From positions 722,063 to 786,062 of the forward strand of contig NZ_JAVFWO010000003.1 in NCBI RefSeq assembly GCF_031085295.1: a stretch of DNA of 64,000 bases, written 5' to 3'. Of the stretch, positions 47,863 through 57,265 are shown piece by piece. The notes under the pieces were generated by a model. It searched no databases. It was given only the letters and a program-made list of their open reading frames with translations, and was not told the origin of the DNA. How positions within the stretch are numbered: the stretch's first letter is position 1; every line of letters starts with the position of its first letter. The stretch is from Microbacterium psychrotolerans (GTDB lineage Bacteria; Actinomycetota; Actinomycetes; Actinomycetales; Microbacteriaceae). Made by a program: the position numbers and the translations under genes.

Positions 47863-48660
47863 CTACTTGACGCGTGCCTCGGCCTGGACCGGCGGCAGCG
47901 TGCCCTTGGGCTCGAACAGCGCGCGGTGCAGGACGCCGGCGAGCAGGCCGCCGACGATCGGGAACACGATGAAGACCCACAGCTGCGAGAGGGGACCGGG
48001 GCCGCCGTAGATCGCCGCGGCGATCGAGCGGGCCGGGTTCACCGAGGTGTTGTCGATCGGGATCGAGATGAGGTGGATGAGGGTCAGCGTGAGACCGATC
48101 GCCAGGGGCGCGAGCGCTGCGGTGCCGCGCGTCGAGTGCGTCACGCCGAGGATGATGAGCACGAAGATCGCCGTCAGCACCACCTCGGCGATGATCGCCG
48201 CACCCAGTTCGAAGCCACCGGGGGACCCGAAGTCGCCGGTGCCGTAGCCGTTCGACGCGAAACCGCCGTCCTGAGCGTTCGCCAGCCAGTTGTCGGTCCC
48301 GAAGATGCCGATCAGCACGATGAGGGTCGTGCCGAGGGCCCCGCCGATCACCTGGGCGATGATGTAGCCGATCGTCTTCTTCCACTCGAAACGCCCCGCC
48401 GCGGCGAGTCCGAGGGTGATCGCGGGGTTGAAGTGTCCGCCCGAGATCGGTCCCCAGGCATAGGCGCCGGCGACGACGGTCAGACCGAAGGCGAGAGAGA
48501 CGCCGACGAAGGCGATGCCCAGCGGGTTGCTCTCCGAGTCGGCCGGGAAGTTGGCTGCGAACAGGGCCGCGCCCACACCGCCGAAGACGAGCAGAAACGT
48601 TCCCAGAGCCTCCGCGACGAGCCTGTTCACCGTGGTGGGCGGGATGGTGGTATCCGACAT
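47863..48660 (-). CDS. aqpZ: Aquaporin (MIP family)
   Basis: A 265-residue channel with six membrane segments and both NPA loops ('GGHFNPAITLGLAA' and 'NTSVNPARSIAAAI'). The Arg after the second NPA and the aromatic/His residues point to a water-selective AqpZ-type pore rather than a glycerol facilitator. A 30-residue loop ('DGGFASNGYGTGDFGSPGGF' region) between segments 3 and 4 is Gly-rich and longer than in E. coli AqpZ. An AAAGGAG site precedes the ATG. Its place beside katG may reflect peroxide permeability, since some aquaporins pass hydrogen peroxide. Confidence 0.9.
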   Translation of the reverse strand: MSDTTIPPTTVNRLVAEALGTFLLVFGGVGAALFAANFPADSESNPLGIAFVGVSLAFGLTVVAGAYAWGPISGGHFNPAITLGLAAAGRFEWKKTIGYIIAQVIGGALGTTLIVLIGIFGTDNWLANAQDGGFASNGYGTGDFGSPGGFELGAAIIAEVVLTAIFVLIILGVTHSTRGTAALAPLAIGLTLTLIHLISIPIDNTSVNPARSIAAAIYGGPGPLSQLWVFIVFPIVGGLLAGVLHRALFEPKGTLPPVQAEARVK

Positions 48661-48862
48661 GGCGGACTCCTTTCCTCGTCGTGAGGCTAGCGCTACGCCC
48701 AGCGGATTCCCAGGAACCGCGCGCGGAGTGTCTCACTGTGACGGGTGATCTCGTGAGGTTTCCCCTCGTATTCAGGGGTTCGTTCTCATCCGTTCGGCTG
48801 ACGGATGCCGCGCCCCGAGATCCGCGCCAGAGCCGGCGCACGACCTTGCCCGAAGCTGGGGT

Positions 48863-50164
48863 TCAGAGCCGGCCGGCGGCTTTAAGTGCGAGGTAGCGGT
48901 CGGCGATGCGGGGCGGCAGGTCCTCCGGGGTGGCGGCGATCGCCTCTCCGCCCGCGCGACCGATCGCCGCTGCCACGACGGCCGCGTCGTGCGCGCTCCG
49001 CTCCATCGCGGCGGCGCGATAGACGTCGGCGGCGTCGGGGCGCTCGGGAAGGGGCTCCTGCTCATCGGTCACCGCGCCGACCAGCACGTGCGCCCCGCGG
49101 GAGAGCGCGGGCAGCGACCCCAGGAATCCGCGCGCGGCCTCGGGGGCGTCTTGAGCCGTGAGGAGCACGACCAGCGACGGGCGTGACGTGAGCGCGCGCA
49201 CCTGGGCGAACGCGGCGTCCCACTCGGTGTCGATGAGCTGCGGTTCGACCGGCGCCATCGCGTCGACCATCGCGGGCAGCAGTCCCGGGCCGTCGACGCG
49301 GGTGACGCGGGCGCGGATCGTGCGGTCGAACATCAGCAGGTGCACGTGGTCGCCGGCCCGGGTCGCGAGTGCGGCGAGCAGCAGCGCCGCCTCCATCGCG
49401 GCATCCATCCGAACGCCGTCGCCGACGCGCGCAGCCGCCGTGCGTCCGGTGTCGATCACGATCACGACGTGCCGGTCGCGCTCCGGGCGCCACGTCCGCA
49501 GCATTGTCGTGCTCGAGCGCGCCGTCGCGCGCCAGTCGATGGAGCGCACGTCGTCGCCGCGGACGTACTCGCGCAGGGCGTCGAACTCGGTGCCCTGACC
49601 GCGTACCTGGATGCTCGTGTTGCCGTCGAGCTCTCGCAGCCGTGCGAGCCGCGAGGGGAGGTGCCGTCGCGCGGTGAACGGCGGGAGCACGCGCAGCGCG
49701 CCCGGCTCGTCGAGCCGTGTCTGGCGTCCGGCGAGACGCAGCGGACCGTCGGATCGCACCACGACGAATCGGGATCGCAGCTCGCCACGTCGACGGGGAA
49801 GGAGCGGGATTCCGATCGCCCGGGACTCGCCGGGCGGGATGTCGACGGCCGGGCGCTCCGCCGGCGCACCTGCGGTGGGCTGCCAGGCATCGCGCACGCG
49901 ACCGCGGACGGTGCGATCGCCGGTGTTGCGCAGCACGAGCTCGGCGCGTACCGCCTGGCCGAGCAGCACGCGGCTCGGAAGGCGCCGCTCGACCGTCATC
50001 CGGCGCGGATCCGGTGCCGCCGCCGCGTCGCTCAGCGCGGCGATCAGGCACAGCAGGATCCACCCCGCCGCCGCGAGCCACGGGTCGAGACCTGCCGCCG
50101 AGAGCAGCACCACGGGCACCGCTCCTACGGCGAGGAGCAGCGGCAGGCGGCCGGTCAGGTACAT
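48863..50164 (-). CDS. DUF58 family protein
   Basis: A 433-residue protein with two N-terminal membrane segments ('LPLLLAVGAVPVVLLSA', 'WILLCLIAALSDAAAA') and a DUF58 region ('ALREYVRGDDVRSIDWRATA') leading into a von Willebrand A-like domain ('HVVIVIDTGRTAAARVGDGV'). DUF58 proteins work with MoxR ATPases and membrane partners as chaperone-like assemblies. ATG 50164 is close behind a GGAG; GTG 50194 is an alternative start. It is the last gene of a minus-strand operon running from 54616. Confidence 0.87.
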   Translation of the reverse strand: MYLTGRLPLLLAVGAVPVVLLSAAGLDPWLAAAGWILLCLIAALSDAAAAPDPRRMTVERRLPSRVLLGQAVRAELVLRNTGDRTVRGRVRDAWQPTAGAPAERPAVDIPPGESRAIGIPLLPRRRGELRSRFVVVRSDGPLRLAGRQTRLDEPGALRVLPPFTARRHLPSRLARLRELDGNTSIQVRGQGTEFDALREYVRGDDVRSIDWRATARSSTTMLRTWRPERDRHVVIVIDTGRTAAARVGDGVRMDAAMEAALLLAALATRAGDHVHLLMFDRTIRARVTRVDGPGLLPAMVDAMAPVEPQLIDTEWDAAFAQVRALTSRPSLVVLLTAQDAPEAARGFLGSLPALSRGAHVLVGAVTDEQEPLPERPDAADVYRAAAMERSAHDAAVVAAAIGRAGGEAIAATPEDLPPRIADRYLALKAAGRL

Positions 50165-50239
50165 GTTCTCCTTCGATCTCGCTTCGATCTTCACCCGGGC
50201 CGCATCGACGTCGTCGGCGGTCGCGGCGATCGTCCCGCG

Positions 50240-51258
<1,019 letters not shown>

Positions 51259-51262
<4 letters not shown>

Positions 51263-52458
51263 CGGGGGCTCCTTTCGGGGCGGACGGCCGCGCGTACGGC
51301 GTCCTCCAGGTCTCTCAGGCGTGTGCTCAGGGCGACGAGCTCGGCGTCATTTCGCGGGGTCTCATCGAGCAGGATGCCGCGCACCGCGCGGCGGTCGATG
51401 CCGGTGCGGCCCGCCGCGGCGTCGGCGATCTCGGGGGCGGCTGCGTTCGCGGCGAGCCCGAGCAGCGTGGCAAGTCGACGCAGCGCGCCGATCCGGAGGC
51501 GGTCCGCGGCATGCAACGGGTCGCTGGCGCGCGCGTACAGGCGCGCCCGGCCCTCCGTCGTCTCGGATGCCCGGACGGTCACCGGGAGCCGCTCGGCCAC
51601 GAGCGGGCCGAACCGGCGGCCGCGCCAGATGCCGGCGGCGACCCCCGCGACCAGCAGCAGCACGATCACGGGACTCACCCACGGTGGCGTGAGCTCGCCC
51701 AGCGAGGGGTCGGCGTCGGCGAGGTCGGTGTCGCCCGCGCCCGGCATGTACCAGACGACGAGCGCATGCCGCCCCATGAGGTTGACCGCCAGCGCCGCGT
51801 TGCCGTCGTCGGCGAGGTGCTCGTTCGTGAAGAGGGCCCGACCGTCGACCGCGGCGACCCGGCCGTCGTCGGTGGGGTTGACGAGCAGTCCGAAGCCGCC
51901 GGCGGCCGGATAGCAAGGGGACGTGCCGTCGCCGGCGCTGTACACCCCGCCGGGAGCGAGAGCTCCGGCGCGGACGGCGTCCTCCACCTCGCAATCGGGG
52001 TCGACGCTCTCGTCGGGCGCGACGCCCGCGGGCGCCGAGCCGGCGACGAGCAGGTCGAGCGTCCGGGCGCGCGGTTCGATGAGCACGACGTCGGCGGCGG
52101 CCTCGGCGAGAGCGGTCACCGCGTCGTCGGACAGCGCCGGTGCATCGGGCAGGACGAGGGTCGCCTCCGCGGTCGCGAGCGCATCCGCCGCTGCAGCCCG
52201 ATCCCGCACGACGACCACGTCGACGCCGTGTTCGCGCAGGATCTCGGCGATCGCCCGCGTGCCCGCGGGGCCGGTGGAATCGGGGTCCAGTGCGCCGCGC
52301 TGCGCCCACTGGTTCGCAGCCGAGATGGCCCCGCCGATCCCGCCAACGACGAGCAGTGCGAGCCCGATGGCGATCCAGGCTGCGACGCGGCGGCGCCGGC
52401 CGGCTGTCGCGGGGATGGCAGGGGCCTCCCGCCGCGGGGGAGCGGCTGTCGCGGTCAC
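51259..52458 (-). CDS. DUF4350 membrane protein
   Basis: A 399-residue protein. One membrane segment near residues 20-40 ('VAAWIAIGLALLVVGGIGGA') is followed by an extracytoplasmic DUF4350 domain ('GTRAIAEILREHGVDVVVVR') and a second membrane segment near 285 ('WVSPVIVLLLVAGVAAGIW'), ending in a cytosolic helical tail. GAGGAGG precedes the GTG start. DUF4350, DUF4129, MoxR and DUF58 form a conserved actinobacterial operon, probably in envelope homeostasis. Confidence 0.85.
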
Positions 52459-53141
52459 GCCGGCACCTCCTCGCGCGCAGCCGGCCGCGCCGCGGCGACC
52501 GCGTCGTCGACAGCGGCGACGAGGCGATAGAGCTCCGCGGTGCCGGGACGCCGCAGGTAGCGGACGTCGTCGAACGCCGTCGCGGCGTCCTCCAGCTGCG
52601 ATGCGAGCGTAGGGAAGGAGCGACCGGCGCCGCGGGCGAAGGCGTGCACCGTCGCGCCCGGCGGCGGGTCGACCACGCCGCGCTCGAGGCACCCGCGGGC
52701 GAGCGCCCGGAAGCGCAGCACGATCGCCGCCTCCCAGTCGGCCGCCCCCGCGCGCTCGGCGGCGGCGGCCCGCAGTTCGGCGGCCGAGCGACGCTCCGCC
52801 TCACCGAAGAGCAGCGGCGGGCGCGCTGCCGCGCGGCGGGTCACTCGCGGCACGCCCCACACGAGGAAGGCGGCGACGATGATGACGACGACGACGACGG
52901 CCGCGACCAGCGCGAAGGTGGATCCCCAGCCGCCGGAGAGGTCGGGATTCAGCAGCGAGGCGATGAAGTCGCCGATCGCCCGCGCGATGCGGTCGAACGG
53001 GGTGGGCTCGGCGACGTCGTAGGCCGGATCGGACAGCTCCTGCTCCGCCCAGCGCCGCGCCTCGTCACCGTCGGCGGTGAGCGGTGGCACGGCGTCGGCG
53101 GCACGCGCGAACGCCTGCGTGAGGGCGGTGGTCAGGCCCAC
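52455..53141 (-). CDS. DUF4129 membrane protein
   Basis: A 228-residue protein with one central membrane segment (about residues 78-100, a valine-rich stretch ending 'VAAFLVWGVPRV') and a C-terminal DUF4129 region ('WEAAIVLRFRALARGCLERG', 'RSFPTLASQLEDAATAFDDV', 'LRRPGTAELYRLVAAVDDAV'). It overlaps the flanking genes by 4 and 10 bp. GTG 53141 is the start; the longer open frame is antisense-like noise through the upstream gene. Family function is unknown; it belongs to the DUF4350/MoxR/DUF58 operon. Confidence 0.85.
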   Translation of the reverse strand: MGLTTALTQAFARAADAVPPLTADGDEARRWAEQELSDPAYDVAEPTPFDRIARAIGDFIASLLNPDLSGGWGSTFALVAAVVVVVIIVAAFLVWGVPRVTRRAAARPPLLFGEAERRSAAELRAAAAERAGAADWEAAIVLRFRALARGCLERGVVDPPPGATVHAFARGAGRSFPTLASQLEDAATAFDDVRYLRRPGTAELYRLVAAVDDAVAAARPAAREEVPA

Positions 53142-54616
53142 GGCGAGTCGCGGTCCGTGCCGTCGGGCGCGGCTCCGGGCGCCGTCCAGGCCGTCGCCGG
53201 GGTGGCGTCCTCGGGTGCGACATCGCCCGGGGCGTCCGTGGCCGGGGAAGCAGTCCGCGGTGCGGCACCGGGGTTCGCCGCCGGCGGGTACGGAGGCGGC
53301 GCGACCGCTGCCGGATATGCCGCCGGCTGCGCGGGAGCGGCATGGGCCGGGTGGCCGGCCGGCGCGTCGTACTGCGAAGGTGCGCTGTACGCCGGCGGTG
53401 CGCCGTACGCCGGCGGTGCGCCGTACGCCGGCGGTGCGGCGTACGCGGGGGGCGCTCCGTAGCCGGGCTGGGCCCCGTATACGGGCTGCTGCCCGGCGTA
53501 CGCCGGAGCCGCGTATCCCGGCGGGTACGCCGGATACCCCGGGGCCGGGTACGCAGCCGCCACGCCACGGGGTGCGATCGCGCGTCCGATGTGCTCGCGG
53601 TACGGATCGGCCAGGTCGGTCGCTCCGGCATCCCGTCGCTCCACATACGCCAGCAGGTCGAGGTCGAGCCCTTCGCGGCGCATGCGGCAGTCGATGTAGA
53701 TGAGCGCCGTCGCGGTGGACTGCACGACGACCGCGACCGCCTGCAGCAGGAGCGTGAGCACCTGGGTGAGCAGGGCCGCTGCGATGAAGCCGATGATGGC
53801 GGTCGGCTCGGGGGCGCCGGTCGGCGCGATGATCGTCGTCAGCCCCATCGACAGGAAGCTCATAGGCAGGCTCACGACCTGCGCCACGGCCGCGAAGATG
53901 ACGCTGATCACGATGATCACGCCGAGCGCCGGCCAGAAGCGGCCGCGCGTGAGCGTCCACGAGCGCGACAGCGCCTGCAGGATCGTCGCGTGCTCGACGA
54001 TGATCGCGGCGGGTACGAGCAGCAGCTTGATCATCAGCCACCAGGTCAGCGGGATGGCGGCGAGGATGACCACGATCGTGAGGGCGATGGCCGCCGGGGG
54101 TGCGGCGATGGCGATGCCGACGATCGCAAGGACGACGACGGTGACGAGAGCCGCGACCGCGAGGATCACCAGGAGGGAGTACCCGATCAGCCGCCAGGCG
54201 ATCGGCTTGACCTGCCGCCACAGCGCGCCCAGGGTGAGCTTCTCGGCGAGGCCGGCGTGCGTCACCTCCACGACGACGATGCCCTGCACGATCACGCTCA
54301 GGGCGCCGGCGGCCAGCGACAGCACGATGCCCGCCACGGCGGTCAGGGCGATCGAACCGGCCATGACCGTCTCGTACTCGTCGCTGCCGGGCTGCAGTGT
54401 GTTCAAGCGTGAGAATGTGGCCCACATGACACCGAGCACACCGGCGAGCACGACGACGTAGGCCAGCGTCTGCACTACCAGGGCGAAGCCGAGGAGCACG
54501 CGCGGGTTCTGGCGCAGTGCCGCGAAGGAGCGGCCCAGGATCGTCCCGAACGACAGCGGGTGCAGCGGGATGATCCCGGGGCGGGACGCCGGCGTCCAGG
54601 CCGGGTACGCGGTCAC
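53132..54616 (-). CDS. Polytopic membrane protein with a Pro/Ala/Tyr-rich repeat tail (GdpD-membrane-like)
   Basis: A 494-residue protein. Residues 20-330 have about seven membrane segments and the look of the glycerophosphodiester phosphodiesterase membrane-domain family ('LHPLSFGTILGRSFAALRQN', 'LVPAAIIVEHATILQALSRS', 'ALIYIDCRMRREGLDLDLL'). The last 150 residues are low complexity, with several YGAPPA-type repeats encoded by imperfect 18-bp DNA repeats. Such tails may be extended surfaces for protein contact. It is the first gene of the operon with DUF4129 and may scaffold the MoxR system. Confidence 0.78.
   Translation of the reverse strand: MTAYPAWTPASRPGIIPLHPLSFGTILGRSFAALRQNPRVLLGFALVVQTLAYVVVLAGVLGVMWATFSRLNTLQPGSDEYETVMAGSIALTAVAGIVLSLAAGALSVIVQGIVVVEVTHAGLAEKLTLGALWRQVKPIAWRLIGYSLLVILAVAALVTVVVLAIVGIAIAAPPAAIALTIVVILAAIPLTWWLMIKLLLVPAAIIVEHATILQALSRSWTLTRGRFWPALGVIIVISVIFAAVAQVVSLPMSFLSMGLTTIIAPTGAPEPTAIIGFIAAALLTQVLTLLLQAVAVVVQSTATALIYIDCRMRREGLDLDLLAYVERRDAGATDLADPYREHIGRAIAPRGVAAAYPAPGYPAYPPGYAAPAYAGQQPVYGAQPGYGAPPAYAAPPAYGAPPAYGAPPAYSAPSQYDAPAGHPAHAAPAQPAAYPAAVAPPPYPPAANPGAAPRTASPATDAPGDVAPEDATPATAWTAPGAAPDGTDRDSPWA
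53387..53458. repeat. 18-bp tandem repeat, four copies
   Basis: Units begin at 53387, 53405, 53423 and 53441. The first two are identical, the third differs slightly and the fourth more. They encode the YGAPPA-type repeats of the protein above, read on the minus strand. Confidence 0.9.
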
Positions 54617-54840
54617 GGTTTCCCCTTTCCGTCAGCGGCCCGACGTCGGTGACGGCGCGGGTCGGCTTGGTCCCTATCGTTCCACATCGACCGGATGCCG
54701 CACCCGCCGGGCTCGGGTGTCTCTCGGCGCCCGCTCGGGCGAGGCTCGGCCGCTCCACAGGCCGTGTCGACTACTCTGTGTGAAGCGCATGGGGACGGCG
54801 CGTGCCGTCTGTGCCTGGAGAGAAGGAACGAACGCGCGCG
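54617..54840. promoter_or_regulatory. 224-bp divergent region upstream of mtrA
   Basis: TACTCT (54772-54777) is a possible mtrA -10 box, giving a leader near 60 nt; no good -35 is seen. GGAGAGAAGGAA at about 54816-54827 is Shine-Dalgarno-like but 13-15 nt from the mtrA ATG. Nothing else is recognisable. Confidence 0.35.
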
Positions 54841-55521
54841 ATGACTTCACGCATCCTGGTGGTCGACGATGACACCGCCCTCGCCGAGATGATCGGCATC
54901 GTGCTGCGCACGGAGGGATTCGAGACGGTGTTCTGCGCCGACGGCGCCGAGGCCGTCGACGTCTGGCGCACCGAGCGCCCCGACCTGATCCTCCTCGACC
55001 TGATGCTGCCCGGCATGGACGGCATCGAGATCTGCACCCGGATCCGCGCCGAGTCCGGCATCCCGATCATCATGCTCACCGCGCGTACCGACACGGCCGA
55101 CGTGGTGAAGGGACTCGAGTCCGGAGCCGACGACTACATCGTCAAACCCTTCAACCCGAAGGAGCTGGTCGCCCGCATCCGCACGCGGCTGCGCCCGGCG
55201 AGCCAGCAGGCGAACGACTCGCTGCGCATCGGTGATCTGACCGTCGATGTCGCCGCGCATGAGGTGCGCCGCGGCGACGGGCCGATCGCGCTCACGCCTC
55301 TCGAATTCGAGCTGCTGGTCGCGCTCGCGTCGAAGCCGCAGCAGGTGTTCTCGCGCGAGATGCTGCTCGAGCAGGTCTGGGGCTACCACTACAAGGCCGA
55401 CACACGCCTCGTGAACGTGCACGTTCAGCGTCTGCGCGCGAAGGTCGAGAAGGACCCGGACAACCCCAAGATCGTCACGACGGTGCGCGGCGTCGGATAC
55501 CGCGCCGGCGCCGTGGTCTGA
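54841..55521 (+). CDS. mtrA: Two-component response regulator MtrA
   Basis: A 226-residue OmpR-type regulator. The receiver domain has the acidic pocket 'ILVVDDD', phospho-acceptor D53 in 'ILLDLMLPGMDG', and Lys in 'DDYIVKPFNPKEL'. The C-terminal winged helix ends 'VNVHVQRLRAKVEKDPDNPK' and 'TTVRGVGYRAG'. MtrA controls cell division, wall remodelling and osmotic responses in actinobacteria. ATG 54841 matches the MtrA N-terminus; an in-frame GTG at 54802 is less likely. The kinase mtrB follows 7 bp downstream. Confidence 0.96.
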   Translation: MTSRILVVDDDTALAEMIGIVLRTEGFETVFCADGAEAVDVWRTERPDLILLDLMLPGMDGIEICTRIRAESGIPIIMLTARTDTADVVKGLESGADDYIVKPFNPKELVARIRTRLRPASQQANDSLRIGDLTVDVAAHEVRRGDGPIALTPLEFELLVALASKPQQVFSREMLLEQVWGYHYKADTRLVNVHVQRLRAKVEKDPDNPKIVTTVRGVGYRAGAVV

Positions 55522-55528
55522 GGTCCCC

Positions 55529-57265
55529 ATGACAGCGCCGATCACGGGCGTGGCCCCGACCCGTGCGCGCGTCGCGTGGTGGCGTCTGTGGCGAGCCTGG
55601 CCGGGTGACATCGCCGGCCTCTGGCGGCGTTCGCTGCGGTTCCGCACCCTGCTCGTGACGATCGGCCTCACCGCGCTCGCGGTCGTCGTCGCGTGCGTGT
55701 GGATGGGGCTCGCGATCCAGAACGATCTCTTCGCCTCGCGCAAGGACCAAGTCCTCGTCGATGCGGAGCAGGCGCGCGCCGCGGCGCAGCGCACGCTCGA
55801 TGCCGCCGTGCAGAGCGACGCCGTGCCGATGCAGAACGTCATGACTCTCGCGTTCAATACGCTGCGCGGCCAGTCGTCGGCCGAGATGGTCGCCGCCTAC
55901 CGCATCGGGCCGCCCGTGCCGAACGCGCCTCAGGACTTCAGCACGGCCGAGGCCGTGATGCCCGGCCTCCTGACGACGTCCATGCGCGCGCTCGTGCGCA
56001 CCAATCCCGATCAGCAGATCTGGCAGCCCATCGCGCTGCCCGACGGTGCCGACACCAGCGTCCCCGGCATCATGGTGGGCCAGCAGCTCGCCATCGAGGG
56101 CGTCGCCTCGTACGAGCTCTACCTGGCCTACGATCTCGCGAACGCGCCGCAGACCCTGACGTTCGTGCAGCGCACTCTCTGGGTCGTCGGCATCGGGTTG
56201 GTGCTGCTCATCAGCGGCATCGCCTGGTTCGTGCTGCGATCGGTCACGGCACCGATCAGCGAGGCCGCCGACACCAGCGCCATGCTCGCGGCCGGACGGC
56301 TCGACGTGAGACTGCAGGTTCACGGCGAGGACGAGCTGGCCACTCTCGGCCGCTCCTTCAATGCGATGGCCGACAGCATCGAGTCGCAGATCAAGGAGCT
56401 CGCCGAGCTCTCTCTCGTGCAGCAGCGCTTCGTCTCAGACGTCTCGCACGAGCTGCGCACGCCGATGACCACCATCCGCCTCGCGGCCGACATGATCAAC
56501 GACCAGCGTGCCGACTTCGACCCTGCCACCGCGCGGGCGGCCGAACTGCTGAACGCCCAGGTGCAGCGGTTCGAGACGCTGCTGACCGATCTGCTCGAGA
56601 TCAGCCGCTACGACGCGGGATCGGTGCAGCTCGAGCTCGAACCGACGAGCCTCGCGCACCTGGCGGAAGACGTCATCGGCTCGATGCAGCAGCTGGCCGA
56701 GCAGCACGGCACCGACGTGCGCCTGGTGGCGCCGGGCGGATACTCCCCGGTCGAGATGGACCCGCGGCGGGTGCGGCGCGTGGTGCGCAATCTGCTCGGC
56801 AACGCGATCGAGCACGGCGAGGGCCGCCCGATCGTGGTCACCGTCGACAGCGACCAGCAGGCCGTCGCCATCGGGGTGCGCGACTTCGGCATGGGCATGA
56901 AGCCGGAGGACGTCGAGCACGTCTTCGACCGCTTCTGGCGTGCCGACCCCTCCCGCAAGCGGACCATCGGCGGCACCGGCCTCGGGCTGTCGATCGCGCT
57001 GGGAGACGCCAAGCTGCACGGCGGCGAGCTCGCACTGTGGTCGGAGCCCGGCCGGGGAACCAACTTCGTGCTCACGCTTCCGCGACAGGGCGCGCCCCTG
57101 AACGGCGCGTCGCCCATCCCGGTCGATCCGGGCGACGACGCCGTCGCACCGCTGGAAGACCTCGGGCTGACCGCCCCGATCGACGTGCCCCCTGCATCGG
57201 GCGCGGGAGCGCCGGGCGGCGGATCGGGTCACGGCGCGTCCGCGCCGCAGGGAGGAACCGCATGA
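55529..57265 (+). CDS. mtrB: Sensor histidine kinase MtrB
   Basis: A 578-residue membrane kinase. Two membrane segments (about 40-62 and 213-236) bracket a 150-residue extracytoplasmic sensor, followed by a HAMP linker (about 237-290), the phospho-acceptor H307 in 'SDVSHELRTPM' and a HATPase domain ('NLLGNAIEHGEG', 'IGGTGLGLSIALGDAKLHGG'). The last 70 residues are Pro/Gly/Ala-rich. It phosphorylates MtrA and is influenced by LpqB, whose gene overlaps its stop by 4 bp. The three-gene order is highly conserved in actinobacteria. Confidence 0.96.
   Translation: MTAPITGVAPTRARVAWWRLWRAWPGDIAGLWRRSLRFRTLLVTIGLTALAVVVACVWMGLAIQNDLFASRKDQVLVDAEQARAAAQRTLDAAVQSDAVPMQNVMTLAFNTLRGQSSAEMVAAYRIGPPVPNAPQDFSTAEAVMPGLLTTSMRALVRTNPDQQIWQPIALPDGADTSVPGIMVGQQLAIEGVASYELYLAYDLANAPQTLTFVQRTLWVVGIGLVLLISGIAWFVLRSVTAPISEAADTSAMLAAGRLDVRLQVHGEDELATLGRSFNAMADSIESQIKELAELSLVQQRFVSDVSHELRTPMTTIRLAADMINDQRADFDPATARAAELLNAQVQRFETLLTDLLEISRYDAGSVQLELEPTSLAHLAEDVIGSMQQLAEQHGTDVRLVAPGGYSPVEMDPRRVRRVVRNLLGNAIEHGEGRPIVVTVDSDQQAVAIGVRDFGMGMKPEDVEHVFDRFWRADPSRKRTIGGTGLGLSIALGDAKLHGGELALWSEPGRGTNFVLTLPRQGAPLNGASPIPVDPGDDAVAPLEDLGLTAPIDVPPASGAGAPGGGSGHGASAPQGGTA

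Noticed and set aside
53387-53458. A CRISPR-like array
   Set aside because: The repeats are contiguous 18-bp coding units without spacers.
55693-57261. N-terminal extension of the lpqB frame through mtrB
   Set aside because: The sequence is low-complexity Arg/Ala; the lipoprotein signal at 57262 marks the true start.
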